In this document: in pieces, positions 1 through 9,104 of the stretch | Layout: each line of letters begins with the position of its first letter | Numbering within the stretch: position 1 is the first letter of the stretch | Assembly (NCBI GenBank): GCA_017536105.1 | Contig: JAFXRZ010000006.1 | Coordinates: 124,001-188,000 of the forward strand | Source: Ruminococcus sp. | Lineage (GTDB): Bacteria; Bacillota_A; Clostridia; Oscillospirales; Ruminococcaceae | DNA: 64,000 nt | Reading direction: 5' to 3' | The notes under the pieces: model-generated | Told to the model about the DNA's origin: nothing | Seen by the model: only the letters and a program-made list of their open reading frames with translations | The model's database searches: none | Position numbers and translations under genes: made by a program

Positions 1-1149
1 CTCGGAAAGCTGATAATGTCCGTCGGGATAAAGATATTCGGCATGACGCCTTTCGGCTGGAGATTTACGGGCGCTTTGTTCGGAGCTTTGCTGATAATCC
101 CGTTCTATATGATACTTAAACGGCTGCTGAAAAGCACTTTGTATGCTGCCTGCGGAACGACGGTATTTGTCTTTGATTTCATGCGATTCTCCCTTACAAG
201 AATGGCGACTATAGACAGCTATCCGACTTTCTTCGTTCTGTTCATGTATTATTTCATGCTTCGCTTCTGCGAGCTTGCTCTGAGCTATGCCGACGGGGAG
301 AAAGTGGCTCTTAAAGAAATGGGGCTTTGGCTCTCGCTTTCGGGTATTTTTATGGGGCTCGGCTGTGCCTGCAAATGGACAGCTCCCTTTGCTGCCGTGG
401 GACTTGCGATCATCTTCGGTTCTATCATGTTCGTTTCGGCAAAAAGATCCAAAGCAAAAACAAAGAAAAGTCCTCTCGGGCTTGTGGTCAAGACCGGGCT
501 TTGGTGTGTTATCTGGTTCATAGTTGTTCCCGTGATAATCTACACCCTTTCCTATAAGCCCATTTCCGCTGTTTACGGCGAAAGCCCTCTGAACTCGATG
601 ATGAATAATGCGAAGGTGATGTTCGAGTATCATTCTCAGCTTACCGATCAGCACAATTTTGCTTCGAGATGGTACACCTGGCCTTTTGTATATAAGCCTC
701 TTTGGGCTTATGAGGCACCAAAAGAGCTTTTTGAAAACGGAGAGGTAGGTTCTATCGCTATCTTCCCGAACCCGATTATCAGTTGGCTCGTTATCGGTGC
801 TGTGCTGTTCATTCTTGTACGTACTATTATAAAGCGTGACGGTGCAGGCGCATTTCTGCTGGTAGGGTTTTTCTCGCAGTTCCTTGCATGGAGCTTTATA
901 AGCAGAGTTGCATTCATCTATCACTATTTCGGAGCTTATACCTTTGGCATAATGCTGCTGATCTATTCAGTAAAGATCATCTGCGAACGCTTTGCCAAGA
1001 TCAAGCCTTTTCGCTATCTTCCCTTTGCGCTGCCGGCGGTTTCCATTGTGATGTTTATTATATTCTATCCTATCCTGACCGGCATACCAATATCGAAAGA
1101 CTATGCTTCATTCCTTCGCTGGTTTGAAAGCTGGCAGTTTTATACGTGA
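1..1149 (+). CDS. Protein mannosyltransferase-like membrane glycosyltransferase, 3' part
   Basis: The frame is open from the left edge, so the true start lies outside the window and the methionine at 16 is internal. The first residues (LGKLIMSVGI, then FGMTPFGWR) match the segment just after the HPP motif of PMT/GT39-type glycosyltransferases, and the later SLTRMATIDSY resembles their conserved loop with an Arg and Asp pair. About eight hydrophobic membrane segments follow in the visible 382 residues. Family members are polytopic membrane enzymes that move a sugar from a polyprenyl-phosphate carrier to an acceptor outside the cytoplasm; acceptor and sugar cannot be told from sequence. The stop is TGA at 1147-1149, and a GH3 gene follows after 31 bp. 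An alternative is a PMT_2 enzyme modifying lipids or wall polymers rather than protein. Confidence 0.8.
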   Translation, partial: LGKLIMSVGIKIFGMTPFGWRFTGALFGALLIIPFYMILKRLLKSTLYAACGTTVFVFDFMRFSLTRMATIDSYPTFFVLFMYYFMLRFCELALSYADGEKVALKEMGLWLSLSGIFMGLGCACKWTAPFAAVGLAIIFGSIMFVSAKRSKAKTKKSPLGLVVKTGLWCVIWFIVVPVIIYTLSYKPISAVYGESPLNSMMNNAKVMFEYHSQLTDQHNFASRWYTWPFVYKPLWAYEAPKELFENGEVGSIAIFPNPIISWLVIGAVLFILVRTIIKRDGAGAFLLVGFFSQFLAWSFISRVAFIYHYFGAYTFGIMLLIYSVKIICERFAKIKPFRYLPFALPAVSIVMFIIFYPILTGIPISKDYASFLRWFESWQFYT

Positions 1150-1180
1150 CTTATAAAATCTCTTTGAAAGGAGTTTTAAA

Positions 1181-3448
1181 ATGAATATTGAGAAAATACT
1201 TGCTGAAATGACGACCGAGGAAAAAGCAGCGCTTTGTTCGGGACTCGACTTCTGGCACACAAAGCCGAATGAGAGGCTGGATATCCCGTCAGTCATGGTT
1301 TCCGACGGACCTCACGGACTTCGCAAAAATGTGGATTACTCTGAAAATCCCAATCAGGCGATAACCGCGGTCTGCTTTCCCACTGCCTGTGCTTCTGCCT
1401 GTTCCTTCGACAGAAAGCTTCTTGAGGAGTTAGGCAAAGCTATCGGCGAGGAATGTCAGAATCAGGAATTGGCTGTTATTCTGGGACCCGGCTGCAACAT
1501 AAAGCGGTCGCCTCTCTGCGGAAGAAATTTTGAGTATTTTTCCGAGGATCCCTATCTTGCAGGTCAGCTTGCTGCTGCTCATATCAAGGGGGTTCAGAGC
1601 AAAGGCGTTGGCACGAGCCTTAAACACTTTGCCTGCAACAACCAGGAGAGCAGACGCTTTACCGTTTCGGCTGAGGTCAGCGAAAGAGCTCTGAGAGAGA
1701 TATATCTTACCGGCTTTGAAACGGCTGTCAAAGAAGCCAAGCCCTGGACTATAATGTGTTCTTACAACAAGATCAACGGCGTTCATTCCTCTCAGAACAA
1801 GTGGCTGCTCACAGACCTTCTGCGGGGCGAATGGGGCTATGAGGGCCTTGTTATGAGCGACTGGGGTGCTGTTGACGACAGGATCGAAGGAGTTAAGGCA
1901 GGTCTTGATCTTGAAATGCCCGGAAGCAACGGCAAGAACGATAAAAGAGTTGTTGATGCAGTTGAAAAAGGACTGCTTGACGAAAAGGACCTGGATATCT
2001 GCACAAGACGTGTGCTGGAGCTTGTTGACAAGAGCTGCGAAAACGCAAGACCCGATACTGCATGGGATATCGAAGCTCATCACAAGCTTGCGGCAAGGCT
2101 TGCTTCTGAGTGCATAGTTCTTCTTAAAAACGAGAACAAGCTCCTTCCGCTGGATGCTGAAAAGAAGATCGCTTTCATCGGAGAGTTTGCAAAGACACCT
2201 CGCTTCCAGGGAGGCGGAAGCTCCCATATAAATTCTTACAAGATAGACAATGCCCTTGAAGCTTCTGCTGGTTTTGCTAAAGTCACCTTTGCTGCCGGTT
2301 ATATAGTTGAGGACGACAAAACAGACGAAGCCCTGCTTGACGAAGCGGTTAAGGCTGCACAGGATGCAGATATCGCAGTTATCTTTGCAGGACTGCCGGA
2401 TTCCTTTGAATCCGAGGGCTACGACAGAACCCATATGCGTCTGCCTTACTGCCAGCTCGAGCTTATAGACAAGGTCTGCGAAGTAAACAAGAATGTAGTT
2501 ATAGTTCTTCACAACGGTTCGCCTGTTGAGATGCCCTTTGCCGACAAGGTCTCGTCTATTGTTGAAGCCTATCTTTGCGGCGAGGGAACAGGTACGGCTG
2601 TCTGCGATGTTCTTTTCGGAAAGGTCAACCCCAGCGGAAAGCTTGCCGAGACCATGCCCGTAAAGCTTGAAGACAATCCGGCATATCTCAATTTCCCGGG
2701 CGAGGGAGATACTGTCCGCTATGCCGAGGATTTATTTGTAGGATACAGATATTACGATAAGAAGAAAACTGCCGTTCGTTTCCCCTTCGGTCACGGTCTG
2801 AGCTACACTGAGTTTGAATACAGCGATATCAAGCTTTCCGGCAGCGACATCAGCGAAAACGACACTCTCAGTGTTTCCGTTACCGTTACGAACAAGGGCG
2901 ATGTCAAGGGCAAGGAAGTTGTTCAGCTTTATGTTTCCGACCGCGAGAGCAGTGTTATCCGTCCCGTAAAGGAGCTCAAGGGCTTTGAAAAGGTGGAGCT
3001 CAAACCGGGCGAGAGCAAGAAAGTCGTTTTCAGGCTCGACAAGAGATCCTTTGCATACTTTGAGCCTTCTATCGGCGACTGGTATGTTGAATATGGTGCT
3101 TTCGATATTCTCGTTGGCTCTTCCTCTGCTGACATCAGGCTCACATCTACGGTCTATGTATCTCCTGCATCCGAGCTGCCTGTGCATTTCACGATCAACA
3201 GCCATTTCGGCGATCTGAGGAAATATCCCGAGTGCGGAAAGATACTTGATGATGTACTGAAGGATACCTTCTTCGGAGTTGGCTTTGACGGCGATGACGA
3301 AAATATGCGCCGCGTGAATGAAGCTATCACCAACGAATTTCCCCTTCGTGCCATCGTCAGCTTCTCGGACAGCCCGCTTCTTACAAGAGAGCTGATGCAG
3401 AGCATCGTAGATAAGTGCAATGCGGCTGTATCCTCCGAGGAGATATGA
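1181..3448 (+). CDS. Glycoside hydrolase family 3 beta-glucosidase-like enzyme
   Basis: A 755-residue GH3 protein without a signal peptide, so probably cytoplasmic. The start at 1181 follows GAAAGGAG at about 1166-1173. Domain order: N-terminal (beta/alpha)8 barrel (about 15-300) with KHFACNNQE and the VMSDWGAV motif holding the family nucleophile at Asp227; a C-terminal alpha/beta sandwich (about 315-540); and a fibronectin III-like domain (about 565-640, with EVVQLYVSD and LKGFEKVELKPGES). About 90 further residues follow, a tail also seen in some clostridial GH3 proteins. Such enzymes remove terminal beta-glucosyl or related residues from oligosaccharides imported by fibre-degrading Clostridia. 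The exact sugar specificity cannot be assigned. A GNAT gene begins 16 bp downstream. Confidence 0.9.
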   Translation: MNIEKILAEMTTEEKAALCSGLDFWHTKPNERLDIPSVMVSDGPHGLRKNVDYSENPNQAITAVCFPTACASACSFDRKLLEELGKAIGEECQNQELAVILGPGCNIKRSPLCGRNFEYFSEDPYLAGQLAAAHIKGVQSKGVGTSLKHFACNNQESRRFTVSAEVSERALREIYLTGFETAVKEAKPWTIMCSYNKINGVHSSQNKWLLTDLLRGEWGYEGLVMSDWGAVDDRIEGVKAGLDLEMPGSNGKNDKRVVDAVEKGLLDEKDLDICTRRVLELVDKSCENARPDTAWDIEAHHKLAARLASECIVLLKNENKLLPLDAEKKIAFIGEFAKTPRFQGGGSSHINSYKIDNALEASAGFAKVTFAAGYIVEDDKTDEALLDEAVKAAQDADIAVIFAGLPDSFESEGYDRTHMRLPYCQLELIDKVCEVNKNVVIVLHNGSPVEMPFADKVSSIVEAYLCGEGTGTAVCDVLFGKVNPSGKLAETMPVKLEDNPAYLNFPGEGDTVRYAEDLFVGYRYYDKKKTAVRFPFGHGLSYTEFEYSDIKLSGSDISENDTLSVSVTVTNKGDVKGKEVVQLYVSDRESSVIRPVKELKGFEKVELKPGESKKVVFRLDKRSFAYFEPSIGDWYVEYGAFDILVGSSSADIRLTSTVYVSPASELPVHFTINSHFGDLRKYPECGKILDDVLKDTFFGVGFDGDDENMRRVNEAITNEFPLRAIVSFSDSPLLTRELMQSIVDKCNAAVSSEEI

Positions 3449-3464
3449 GTTTGGGTGTGACCTT

Positions 3465-3920
3465 ATGAATGACAGAGAAAGATTTGAAGTGCTTGACAGT
3501 TCATATCTTCGGGATATGGCAGAGGTTTTCAGAAAAGCCTTTGAAAACGATCCCTGGAACAATGACTGGAGCGATGAAGAACAGCTGATGAAGTATATCG
3601 AGGATATAGCCTGTTCCTTCAATTCGCTGAATTACGGCATTATTATCGACGGAAAGCTCGCTGCCTTTTCTGCCGGTTCTGTCAGACACTGGTGGGAAGG
3701 AACGAATTATAACATCGAAGAGCTTTGCGTTCTGCCGGAGTTTCAGGGGAAGGGGATAGGTTCCCGGTTCATGGCGCTGATCGAGGAAGACATCGGGAAT
3801 CGCGGTATCAAAGGTATCTTTCTCCAGACAGACAATGACATGCCCTCTTACCGTTTTTATCTGAAAAACGGCTTTTCCGAGCTGAACGCTCATGTCAGCT
3901 TTTATAAAAGTATTGATTGA
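3465..3920 (+). CDS. GNAT family N-acetyltransferase
   Basis: A 151-residue acetyltransferase of the GCN5 type. The acetyl-CoA signature is LCVLPEFQGKGIGSRFMALI, with the Q/R-x-x-G-x-G/A pyrophosphate-binding loop as QGKGIG, followed by the late YRFYLKNGFSEL strand typical of GNATs. I start it at the ATG at 3465 rather than upstream, because an upstream start would overlap the GH3 gene by 29 bp; a weak GGGTG lies about 7 bp before. The substrate is unknown. The gene is the last on the plus strand before a terminator shared with the converging minus-strand operon. Confidence 0.8.
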   Translation: MNDRERFEVLDSSYLRDMAEVFRKAFENDPWNNDWSDEEQLMKYIEDIACSFNSLNYGIIIDGKLAAFSAGSVRHWWEGTNYNIEELCVLPEFQGKGIGSRFMALIEEDIGNRGIKGIFLQTDNDMPSYRFYLKNGFSELNAHVSFYKSID

Positions 3921-3949
3921 ATCAGGCTGATTAAAGAACAGAAAACAGC

Positions 3950-3985
3950 AGACCCCGGCAGGTCATTCCTTGCCGGGGCCTTTGT
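3950..3985. terminator. Bidirectional intrinsic terminator
   Basis: The arms CCCCGGCA (3953-3960) and TGCCGGGG (3971-3978) enclose a 10-base loop. T-rich sequence follows on both strands. It sits between the converging GNAT gene and the transglutaminase gene. Confidence 0.85.
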
Positions 3986-3995
3986 TGTATTCGGT

Positions 3996-6668
3996 TTAGT
4001 ACATACAGCTGAACCATTTTGCGCTTATCCTGCCGAGGGCTGAAAGCCTCGGACGAACGATCTCGCTCTTAAGGCGGTTCAAGGCGTCGAGGCAAAGCTT
4101 GTATTCTTCCTCGGAGATGTTCCCGGGGCTCATATTTGCCTTTATTGCCGTTTCGGAAACTGTTGTTATTTCTTCCGAAAGGTCCTCAAGTCCGAGCTTC
4201 CTGCAGGCTTCGATTACCTTTTCGGTCTGCTTTTCGTCGGATATATTTGAGCTTTCCGAAACATCGATCAGCGAGAGATATTTCAGATAGTAGATGAATA
4301 TATACTTTACGGAAAGCCGCCTGTCCTTGTCGGAGATGCGCTTATTTATCACCGCAAGCTTTATGCTCCTTCTGATGACAAAGACAAGGATCATCACGAC
4401 GATTATGGCTGAATACATTATGAGCATCTTCGTCATGGTGCTCATAGTCTTCTTATCGCCGTCAGAGCCTTTTCCGTTCTTGCCGTTTCCGCTGCTTGCA
4501 CTGCTGTCGTCCTCGGAAGCATCCGGATCGGGCTCGGAGGATTCTGTGGTAGTGGTCACGCTTTGCGATTCGGATTCGGAACTTGAAGAATCGGGGGCTG
4601 GCGGAGGTGTCGTGGTGGTCGTAGTGGTCGTGGTCGTTGTGGTGGTAGGTGCCGGAGGATCATCTGGATCAAGATTTATGTTATCCTGATCGGAATATCC
4701 GGGGGTGAATTCAAAGGGCACCCAGCCTACATTTGGGATAAACACTTCGCACCAGGCGTGAGCCGATCTGTCGCTAAGTACGGCAGTGCTATTATTTTTG
4801 CTGTTTTTGAACTGGCTGGGAACGGCAAGGAAGCCTTCCACATATCTTGCAGGGTAGCCGAGCTCTCTCATCAGCATTACGCCGGTCGTTGCAAAGAAAA
4901 CGCAGTAGCCTTCCTTCTGCTTGGTGAGGAAGTAGTCGATAAAGTCTTCGCCCTCCGGGGTAACATCGGGTTTAAGGCTGTAACTATAATGGCTGTTGAA
5001 ATATGAGCGTACAGCGTCGGCATATTCAAAGACAGCATCGGGAGAATTAGGATCGTTGATCCTGCTCTCGGCTTTTGCGCGTATCTCGTTTGCGACCTTT
5101 ACAAGCGCCTCGGAGCTGTGCTTCTGCATATAGTTTTCAAGGACGAAATGGTAATACTCCGTGCCGATATCATAGCGGTCGTACTGATCAGAATACGTAC
5201 CGGCAAGATATCTTGCAATCATGGTCTCGGAATTGAAAGCGGTCATCTGGGTCGGGTCATAGAAATCAACTATGTACTGCTTTCCGTCGGTGGTAACTGT
5301 TCCGTCGCCTTCTGCAAAAAGCTTGTATTCCTCAGGATGATTTGCCAGATCGCTGTTGTAGGGGAGATATGTGTATTCGTCGTCATCCACAAGGGAATAA
5401 ACTCTTATGGAATTGTTCATATCGGAAATGCCCGAGTTTATGAGCCCCATTCTGTTAGCAATGTCGATGCAGTATTTGTTATAATCCTGCAGGACTATTC
5501 CTTCATCCAGGAATCTTTGTTCAAGGAATTCTGTATTGGCATCTATGGGGTCCCAGCTGTCGCCGGTATAGGTGCCTGCCACATACCCTTTGAGATACAA
5601 AGCGTTTTTAGGCTTTTTGGAGACCTCGATATCAAGCATATCCTCGCCTGTGAAGTCAAGCTCTCCGACGTTTCCGAGCTTTCCGCTGTTGATCCCTCCG
5701 ACAGCCTTGTTGTCGGATTTCTTTCCGCCGTTGGCAAGATCGTCGATCAGGTCGATAATGCTGTTTATGGAAAGATCGTCAACGGCCTTTGTTATCTTCC
5801 GGCGAACTTCTTTAAAGGAATCCGGCCTGACAAAGCCTGTGATATTTGAGTAAAGAGCTACAGCCAGGAAGATAGAACAGCATATAGCTGCGATGCTTAC
5901 GATATAAGTCGAGAAGAACCGGGCTTTAAGCTCCTTGGAGGTGAAATAGAAGGCTTTCTTCCGTCGGTGTATCGCAAAGGTATTGTTTACGCCTGCTTTG
6001 TTCGTGGTGTGGTTTATAAGAGACAGGCAGAGCATTATCACCCAGCATACTACAAGCAGGACAACAGAGAACATCGGTGCTTCCCAGCCTTGATAGAGCC
6101 CGAGAGTGAAAAAGGGGAACGTTCCGAGGAACAGAATGGGAAAATCCAGCTTGATTATGAAAGCTATACCCACAAGCAGACCGATCACAAGACCCATTAG
6201 CATCATAAATATCTCGAAGCTTGCGTCGGGATCAAAGCCGTCCCGTATCATCTGCTTATAATATGAATAGAAGAAATTGCTGCCGTTGTCGATCTCAGCT
6301 CTTTTAAAATACGCATAGCAGGCTGCTATCGCACCGTTATATACCGATCTGTATTTCAGGATGAACACCGAAAAGGGTGCTAATACAGCGCCGATACCTA
6401 CGGCTTTTAAGGTCCTGTTTTTTGAGCTTACGGCTAACAGGCCGAAAATGATGAATATAGCAGGTATGTTGGCATAGGCGCTTTCGATCTCAAGAAAACT
6501 GCTGAGCATCGTCGTTGTGCAAAGAGCAGCGGTAAAAGCCAGGATCGCTCTTACTGTGCCGAAGCTGATAAACGACAGCTCTTTTTTTGATGATATCTTT
6601 ATATCTCCGTCCAAGATGGCGTTTGAAGGAGGCGGAGAGTAGTTAGATTTGGTTTTATCTTTGTTCAT
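3996..6668 (-). CDS. Membrane-anchored transglutaminase-like protein (TgpA type)
   Basis: An 890-residue protein with several hydrophobic segments in the first 280 residues, an extracellular part with a transglutaminase core, a Thr/Pro/Ser/Glu/Asp-rich linker, one further membrane segment (around 765-785) and a C-terminal helical tail of DUF4129 type. The core shows the Cys of GYCVFFATTG (Cys589), the His of SAHAWCEV (His637) and PFEFTPG, where Glu653 takes the place of the usual Asp. It is the last gene of an operon with moxR and DUF58, the standard partners of TgpA-like proteins. The family is cysteine-protease/transglutaminase-like, but its natural substrates are poorly known. The linker has an uninterrupted run of 14 threonines. 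AAAGGA precedes the ATG. Confidence 0.85.
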   Translation of the reverse strand: MNKDKTKSNYSPPPSNAILDGDIKISSKKELSFISFGTVRAILAFTAALCTTTMLSSFLEIESAYANIPAIFIIFGLLAVSSKNRTLKAVGIGAVLAPFSVFILKYRSVYNGAIAACYAYFKRAEIDNGSNFFYSYYKQMIRDGFDPDASFEIFMMLMGLVIGLLVGIAFIIKLDFPILFLGTFPFFTLGLYQGWEAPMFSVVLLVVCWVIMLCLSLINHTTNKAGVNNTFAIHRRKKAFYFTSKELKARFFSTYIVSIAAICCSIFLAVALYSNITGFVRPDSFKEVRRKITKAVDDLSINSIIDLIDDLANGGKKSDNKAVGGINSGKLGNVGELDFTGEDMLDIEVSKKPKNALYLKGYVAGTYTGDSWDPIDANTEFLEQRFLDEGIVLQDYNKYCIDIANRMGLINSGISDMNNSIRVYSLVDDDEYTYLPYNSDLANHPEEYKLFAEGDGTVTTDGKQYIVDFYDPTQMTAFNSETMIARYLAGTYSDQYDRYDIGTEYYHFVLENYMQKHSSEALVKVANEIRAKAESRINDPNSPDAVFEYADAVRSYFNSHYSYSLKPDVTPEGEDFIDYFLTKQKEGYCVFFATTGVMLMRELGYPARYVEGFLAVPSQFKNSKNNSTAVLSDRSAHAWCEVFIPNVGWVPFEFTPGYSDQDNINLDPDDPPAPTTTTTTTTTTTTTPPPAPDSSSSESESQSVTTTTESSEPDPDASEDDSSASSGNGKNGKGSDGDKKTMSTMTKMLIMYSAIIVVMILVFVIRRSIKLAVINKRISDKDRRLSVKYIFIYYLKYLSLIDVSESSNISDEKQTEKVIEACRKLGLEDLSEEITTVSETAIKANMSPGNISEEEYKLCLDALNRLKSEIVRPRLSALGRISAKWFSCMY

Positions 6669-6711
6669 GTTGCGTCCTTTGATCTATTATTCTTTATTAT
6701 ATTTTGTTCCG

Positions 6712-7899
6712 TCAGATCACGAGACCGTCGATAAGGCTCGGTACCGCAGCGCCGGCTTTAAGATCATAGATGCCGATGTTATCGCCTTCGCATACGCCGT
6801 CCTCGACATTCGGCGATATGGCAGTGTATCTGTAAGCAAAGCCCGAGGTGCTCATGTCCGTGATCTTGTTCTTTGTCAGGAAATATGTGCAGTAGATAAG
6901 ATGAGCACAGCTGTTGGGCTTTTCGTCGATCTCCGTCATTATCTTTGTAAGACCCTGAACTGAGCTGGGAGCTCCGAGATTGACGAGCTTGTTGACGGCA
7001 GCTCTGCAGGATTCTATGCTGTCGATTATCTTTATCTCATAACCGCTGCTGTTGCTGTCTGTCCATATGAGCCTGTGGGTGATGTTGTTTTCGGCAAGGT
7101 GGAGCGAAAGGGCAGCTGCCGTATCAAGCAGCAGATCGGTAACGTCGAGCATCTCGTTGGAGAACGAACAGCCCGAAAGATCGGCAGCAATGGTTATCGC
7201 GTTTGTTATCGGCAGGGAATAATCCTTGACGATAAGCTCGTCCTGCTTTGCCGAGAGCTTCCAGTGTATGCGGCTTATCTTGTCACCCTCGTTGTAGGTG
7301 TGAAGATCGAATATCTCCGAGGGGTCGTCGCCCTTTTTGATCTTCGAGTATTCGCTGCTCTCCATTCCGAGGTGAGAGTAGTTGGATATGGGATTGTCGA
7401 TGATCTGGAAATCCGGCAGTATCGAGACAGTCGTCCTGCCGAACTTCATTTTCCTCCTGATAAGCTTGAAACGGGAGAGCTTCAGCTGGTCGTAGATCGT
7501 AGCTTTCTGTATCTCAAGGGATATCGAGCCGTAGTGCTTGCAGTAGAGCTTGAATGTCAGCTTCTGCTCGTTTCGGGGAAAGATAGGCGTGTTTATCACG
7601 AAATGATCTTCGCTGCCCGTAAGCTCCGAGCGGAACTTGATCTTAATTTTGCAGTTCGAGACAGGGAAGATGGTCGGGTTATTTATTACTAAGTCTATCG
7701 GCACATTCGAGTTTCTGACTGCCGATCTTTTGTCGGAAGCAAAAGAGATGCTGAGTCTTGCTTTCAGATAGAGGTTTATCGTAAAGAAGACTATCGGAGT
7801 ACCGACGGCAAAGCAGAACAGATAGAAGGAGAATGCACCCTCGTACTGTATATAAAACAGGAACGAGCATATAAGAAAGAAGAAATAGACAAATATCAT
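6712..7899 (-). CDS. DUF58 domain-containing membrane protein
   Basis: A 395-residue protein with two hydrophobic segments at the N-terminus (about 1-45), then a beta-rich region and the DUF58 core with the signature DKISRIHWKLSAKQDELIVKD (given in part: RIHWKLSAK, LIVKDY). The C-terminal half has a von Willebrand A-like layout (AITIAADLSG). Its ATG overlaps the moxR stop (ATGA), and the transglutaminase gene follows 43 bp later, so the three are co-translated. DUF58 proteins are thought to work with MoxR ATPases as chaperone-like modules for envelope or complex assembly; the target here is not known. Confidence 0.88.
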   Translation of the reverse strand: MIFVYFFFLICSFLFYIQYEGAFSFYLFCFAVGTPIVFFTINLYLKARLSISFASDKRSAVRNSNVPIDLVINNPTIFPVSNCKIKIKFRSELTGSEDHFVINTPIFPRNEQKLTFKLYCKHYGSISLEIQKATIYDQLKLSRFKLIRRKMKFGRTTVSILPDFQIIDNPISNYSHLGMESSEYSKIKKGDDPSEIFDLHTYNEGDKISRIHWKLSAKQDELIVKDYSLPITNAITIAADLSGCSFSNEMLDVTDLLLDTAAALSLHLAENNITHRLIWTDSNSSGYEIKIIDSIESCRAAVNKLVNLGAPSSVQGLTKIMTEIDEKPNSCAHLIYCTYFLTKNKITDMSTSGFAYRYTAISPNVEDGVCEGDNIGIYDLKAGAAVPSLIDGLVI

Positions 7900-8876
7900 A
7901 CCGTCACCATATTGTTTATCTTCGGCACCTGAACGTTGTCTATGATGCTCTTGAGTATCTGAGTGGAGGTATAGCCGTTGATCCTTGCCTTGGGATTCAG
8001 GATGATCCTGTGGGAGCAGACATCGTTGAACACATAATAAACGTCATCGGGAGTAACAAAGTCACGGCCTTTGAGGAGAGCTGTGGCTTTTGTCATCTTA
8101 AGCAGAGCTATAGTACCTCTCGGCGAAAGGCCGAGCTTGATATACTGGTTGTTTCTTGTTGCGTCCGAAAGATGCACAAGATAATGGAAAACTGCGTCCG
8201 AGACATATATCTCGTCAACTATCCTTCTTGCGTTGATGAGCTCTTCGGCGGAAGCGACTCTTGAGACGTTGTCGATAGAAACATGGTTCTGCTTCGACTT
8301 AAGCATCTCGACTTCGTTCTCGATATTGGGATAACCCATACTGAGACGGACGATGAATCTGTCCATCTGGGATTCCGGCAGAGACTGCGTTCCTATGGAG
8401 CCGAGAGGGTTCTGAGTTGCGATAACGATATACGGGTCGGGAACGTTATAGGTCACGCTGTCAACGGTAACGCTTCCTTCCTCCATTACCTCCAGCAGAG
8501 CCGACTGTGTCTTGGAAGACGTTCTGTTGATCTCGTCGGCAAGGAAGAGGTTGGTCATTGCGGCACCATGCTTGTACTCGAACTTGCCTGTCTGCTTGTT
8601 GTAGATAGTAAAGCCGGTGACGTCCGTAGGCAGTACGTCGGGGGTGAACTGCATACGTTTGTAATCGAGGGAAAGGGATTTTGAAAGCGCAAGAGCAAGG
8701 GTGGTCTTTCCCACACCCGGGATATCCTCAAGCAGGATATGTCCGCCGGCAAGTATGGACAGAAGGACTTTTATTATAGTTTCGTCCTTTCCGATGATGA
8801 CCTTCTTGACTTCCTGGATCACTTTCTGAGAGAAATGCAGCACCTGAGTCTGCTCCTGAGTTAGTGAATTTGCCAT
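7896..8876 (-). CDS. MoxR family AAA+ ATPase
   Basis: A 326-residue AAA+ ATPase starting at MANSLTQEQT. The start at 8876 is chosen because AAGGAG lies 8 bases before it and the longer open frame upstream runs through the promoter region. Walker A is EDIPGVGKTTLA, Walker B is LFLADEINR, with sensor 1 in VIATQNP and the C-terminal lid carrying GLSPRG. MoxR proteins act as ATP-driven chaperones for partner proteins, commonly encoded beside DUF58 and transglutaminase genes as here. It is the first gene of the operon and is read from a sigma-A promoter about 110 bp upstream. The cellular target is not visible. Confidence 0.93.
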   Translation of the reverse strand: MANSLTQEQTQVLHFSQKVIQEVKKVIIGKDETIIKVLLSILAGGHILLEDIPGVGKTTLALALSKSLSLDYKRMQFTPDVLPTDVTGFTIYNKQTGKFEYKHGAAMTNLFLADEINRTSSKTQSALLEVMEEGSVTVDSVTYNVPDPYIVIATQNPLGSIGTQSLPESQMDRFIVRLSMGYPNIENEVEMLKSKQNHVSIDNVSRVASAEELINARRIVDEIYVSDAVFHYLVHLSDATRNNQYIKLGLSPRGTIALLKMTKATALLKGRDFVTPDDVYYVFNDVCSHRIILNPKARINGYTSTQILKSIIDNVQVPKINNMVTV

Positions 8877-8987
8877 TTTTGTTATCTCCTTTGTCTTTCC
8901 GTTCCGCGGACAAGCCCCGTGAAGCGGATTTTTTGGCGGCATTTTCTGCCTTGACCGGAAAAACCGGCCAATAAAACACCAATATAT

Positions 8988-9016
8988 ATAATACCATATT
9001 ATAATAATTTTATCAA
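8988..9016 (-). promoter_or_regulatory. Sigma-A promoter of the moxR operon
   Basis: On the minus strand TTGATA (9011-9016) is separated by 17 bases from TATTAT (8988-8993). The leader then holds a small hairpin, CCGG-AAAAA-CCGG, near 8951-8972 before the moxR ribosome site. Confidence 0.65.
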
Positions 9017-9049
9017 GCCTTTTTATATACTTTTTTTGAACTGTAATAA

Positions 9050-9075
9050 TATATACCTGTTCGCATATAATTAAA
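9050..9075 (+). promoter_or_regulatory. Possible sporulation (sigma-E type) promoter of spoIIIA
   Basis: CATATAAT at 9064-9071 resembles the sigma-E -10 (CATAnnnT) and lies 33 bp before the spoIIIAA start. The -35 region around 9040-9052 is AT-rich but not a clear match. Control of spoIIIA by sigma-E is known from Bacillus and clostridia; the assignment here is inference. Confidence 0.4.
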
Positions 9076-9104
9076 CAACGCAGGACAAGTAGGGAGGCTG
9101 CCAG

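Noticed and set aside
1430..2512. 360-codon open frame on the minus strand inside the GH3 gene
   Set aside because: It lies wholly antisense to a clear GH3 gene, has no family features and no ribosome site.
4600..4660. Simple repeat of Thr codons as a possible CRISPR or satellite
   Set aside because: It is the coding sequence of the Thr-rich linker in the transglutaminase-like protein, with no spacer structure.
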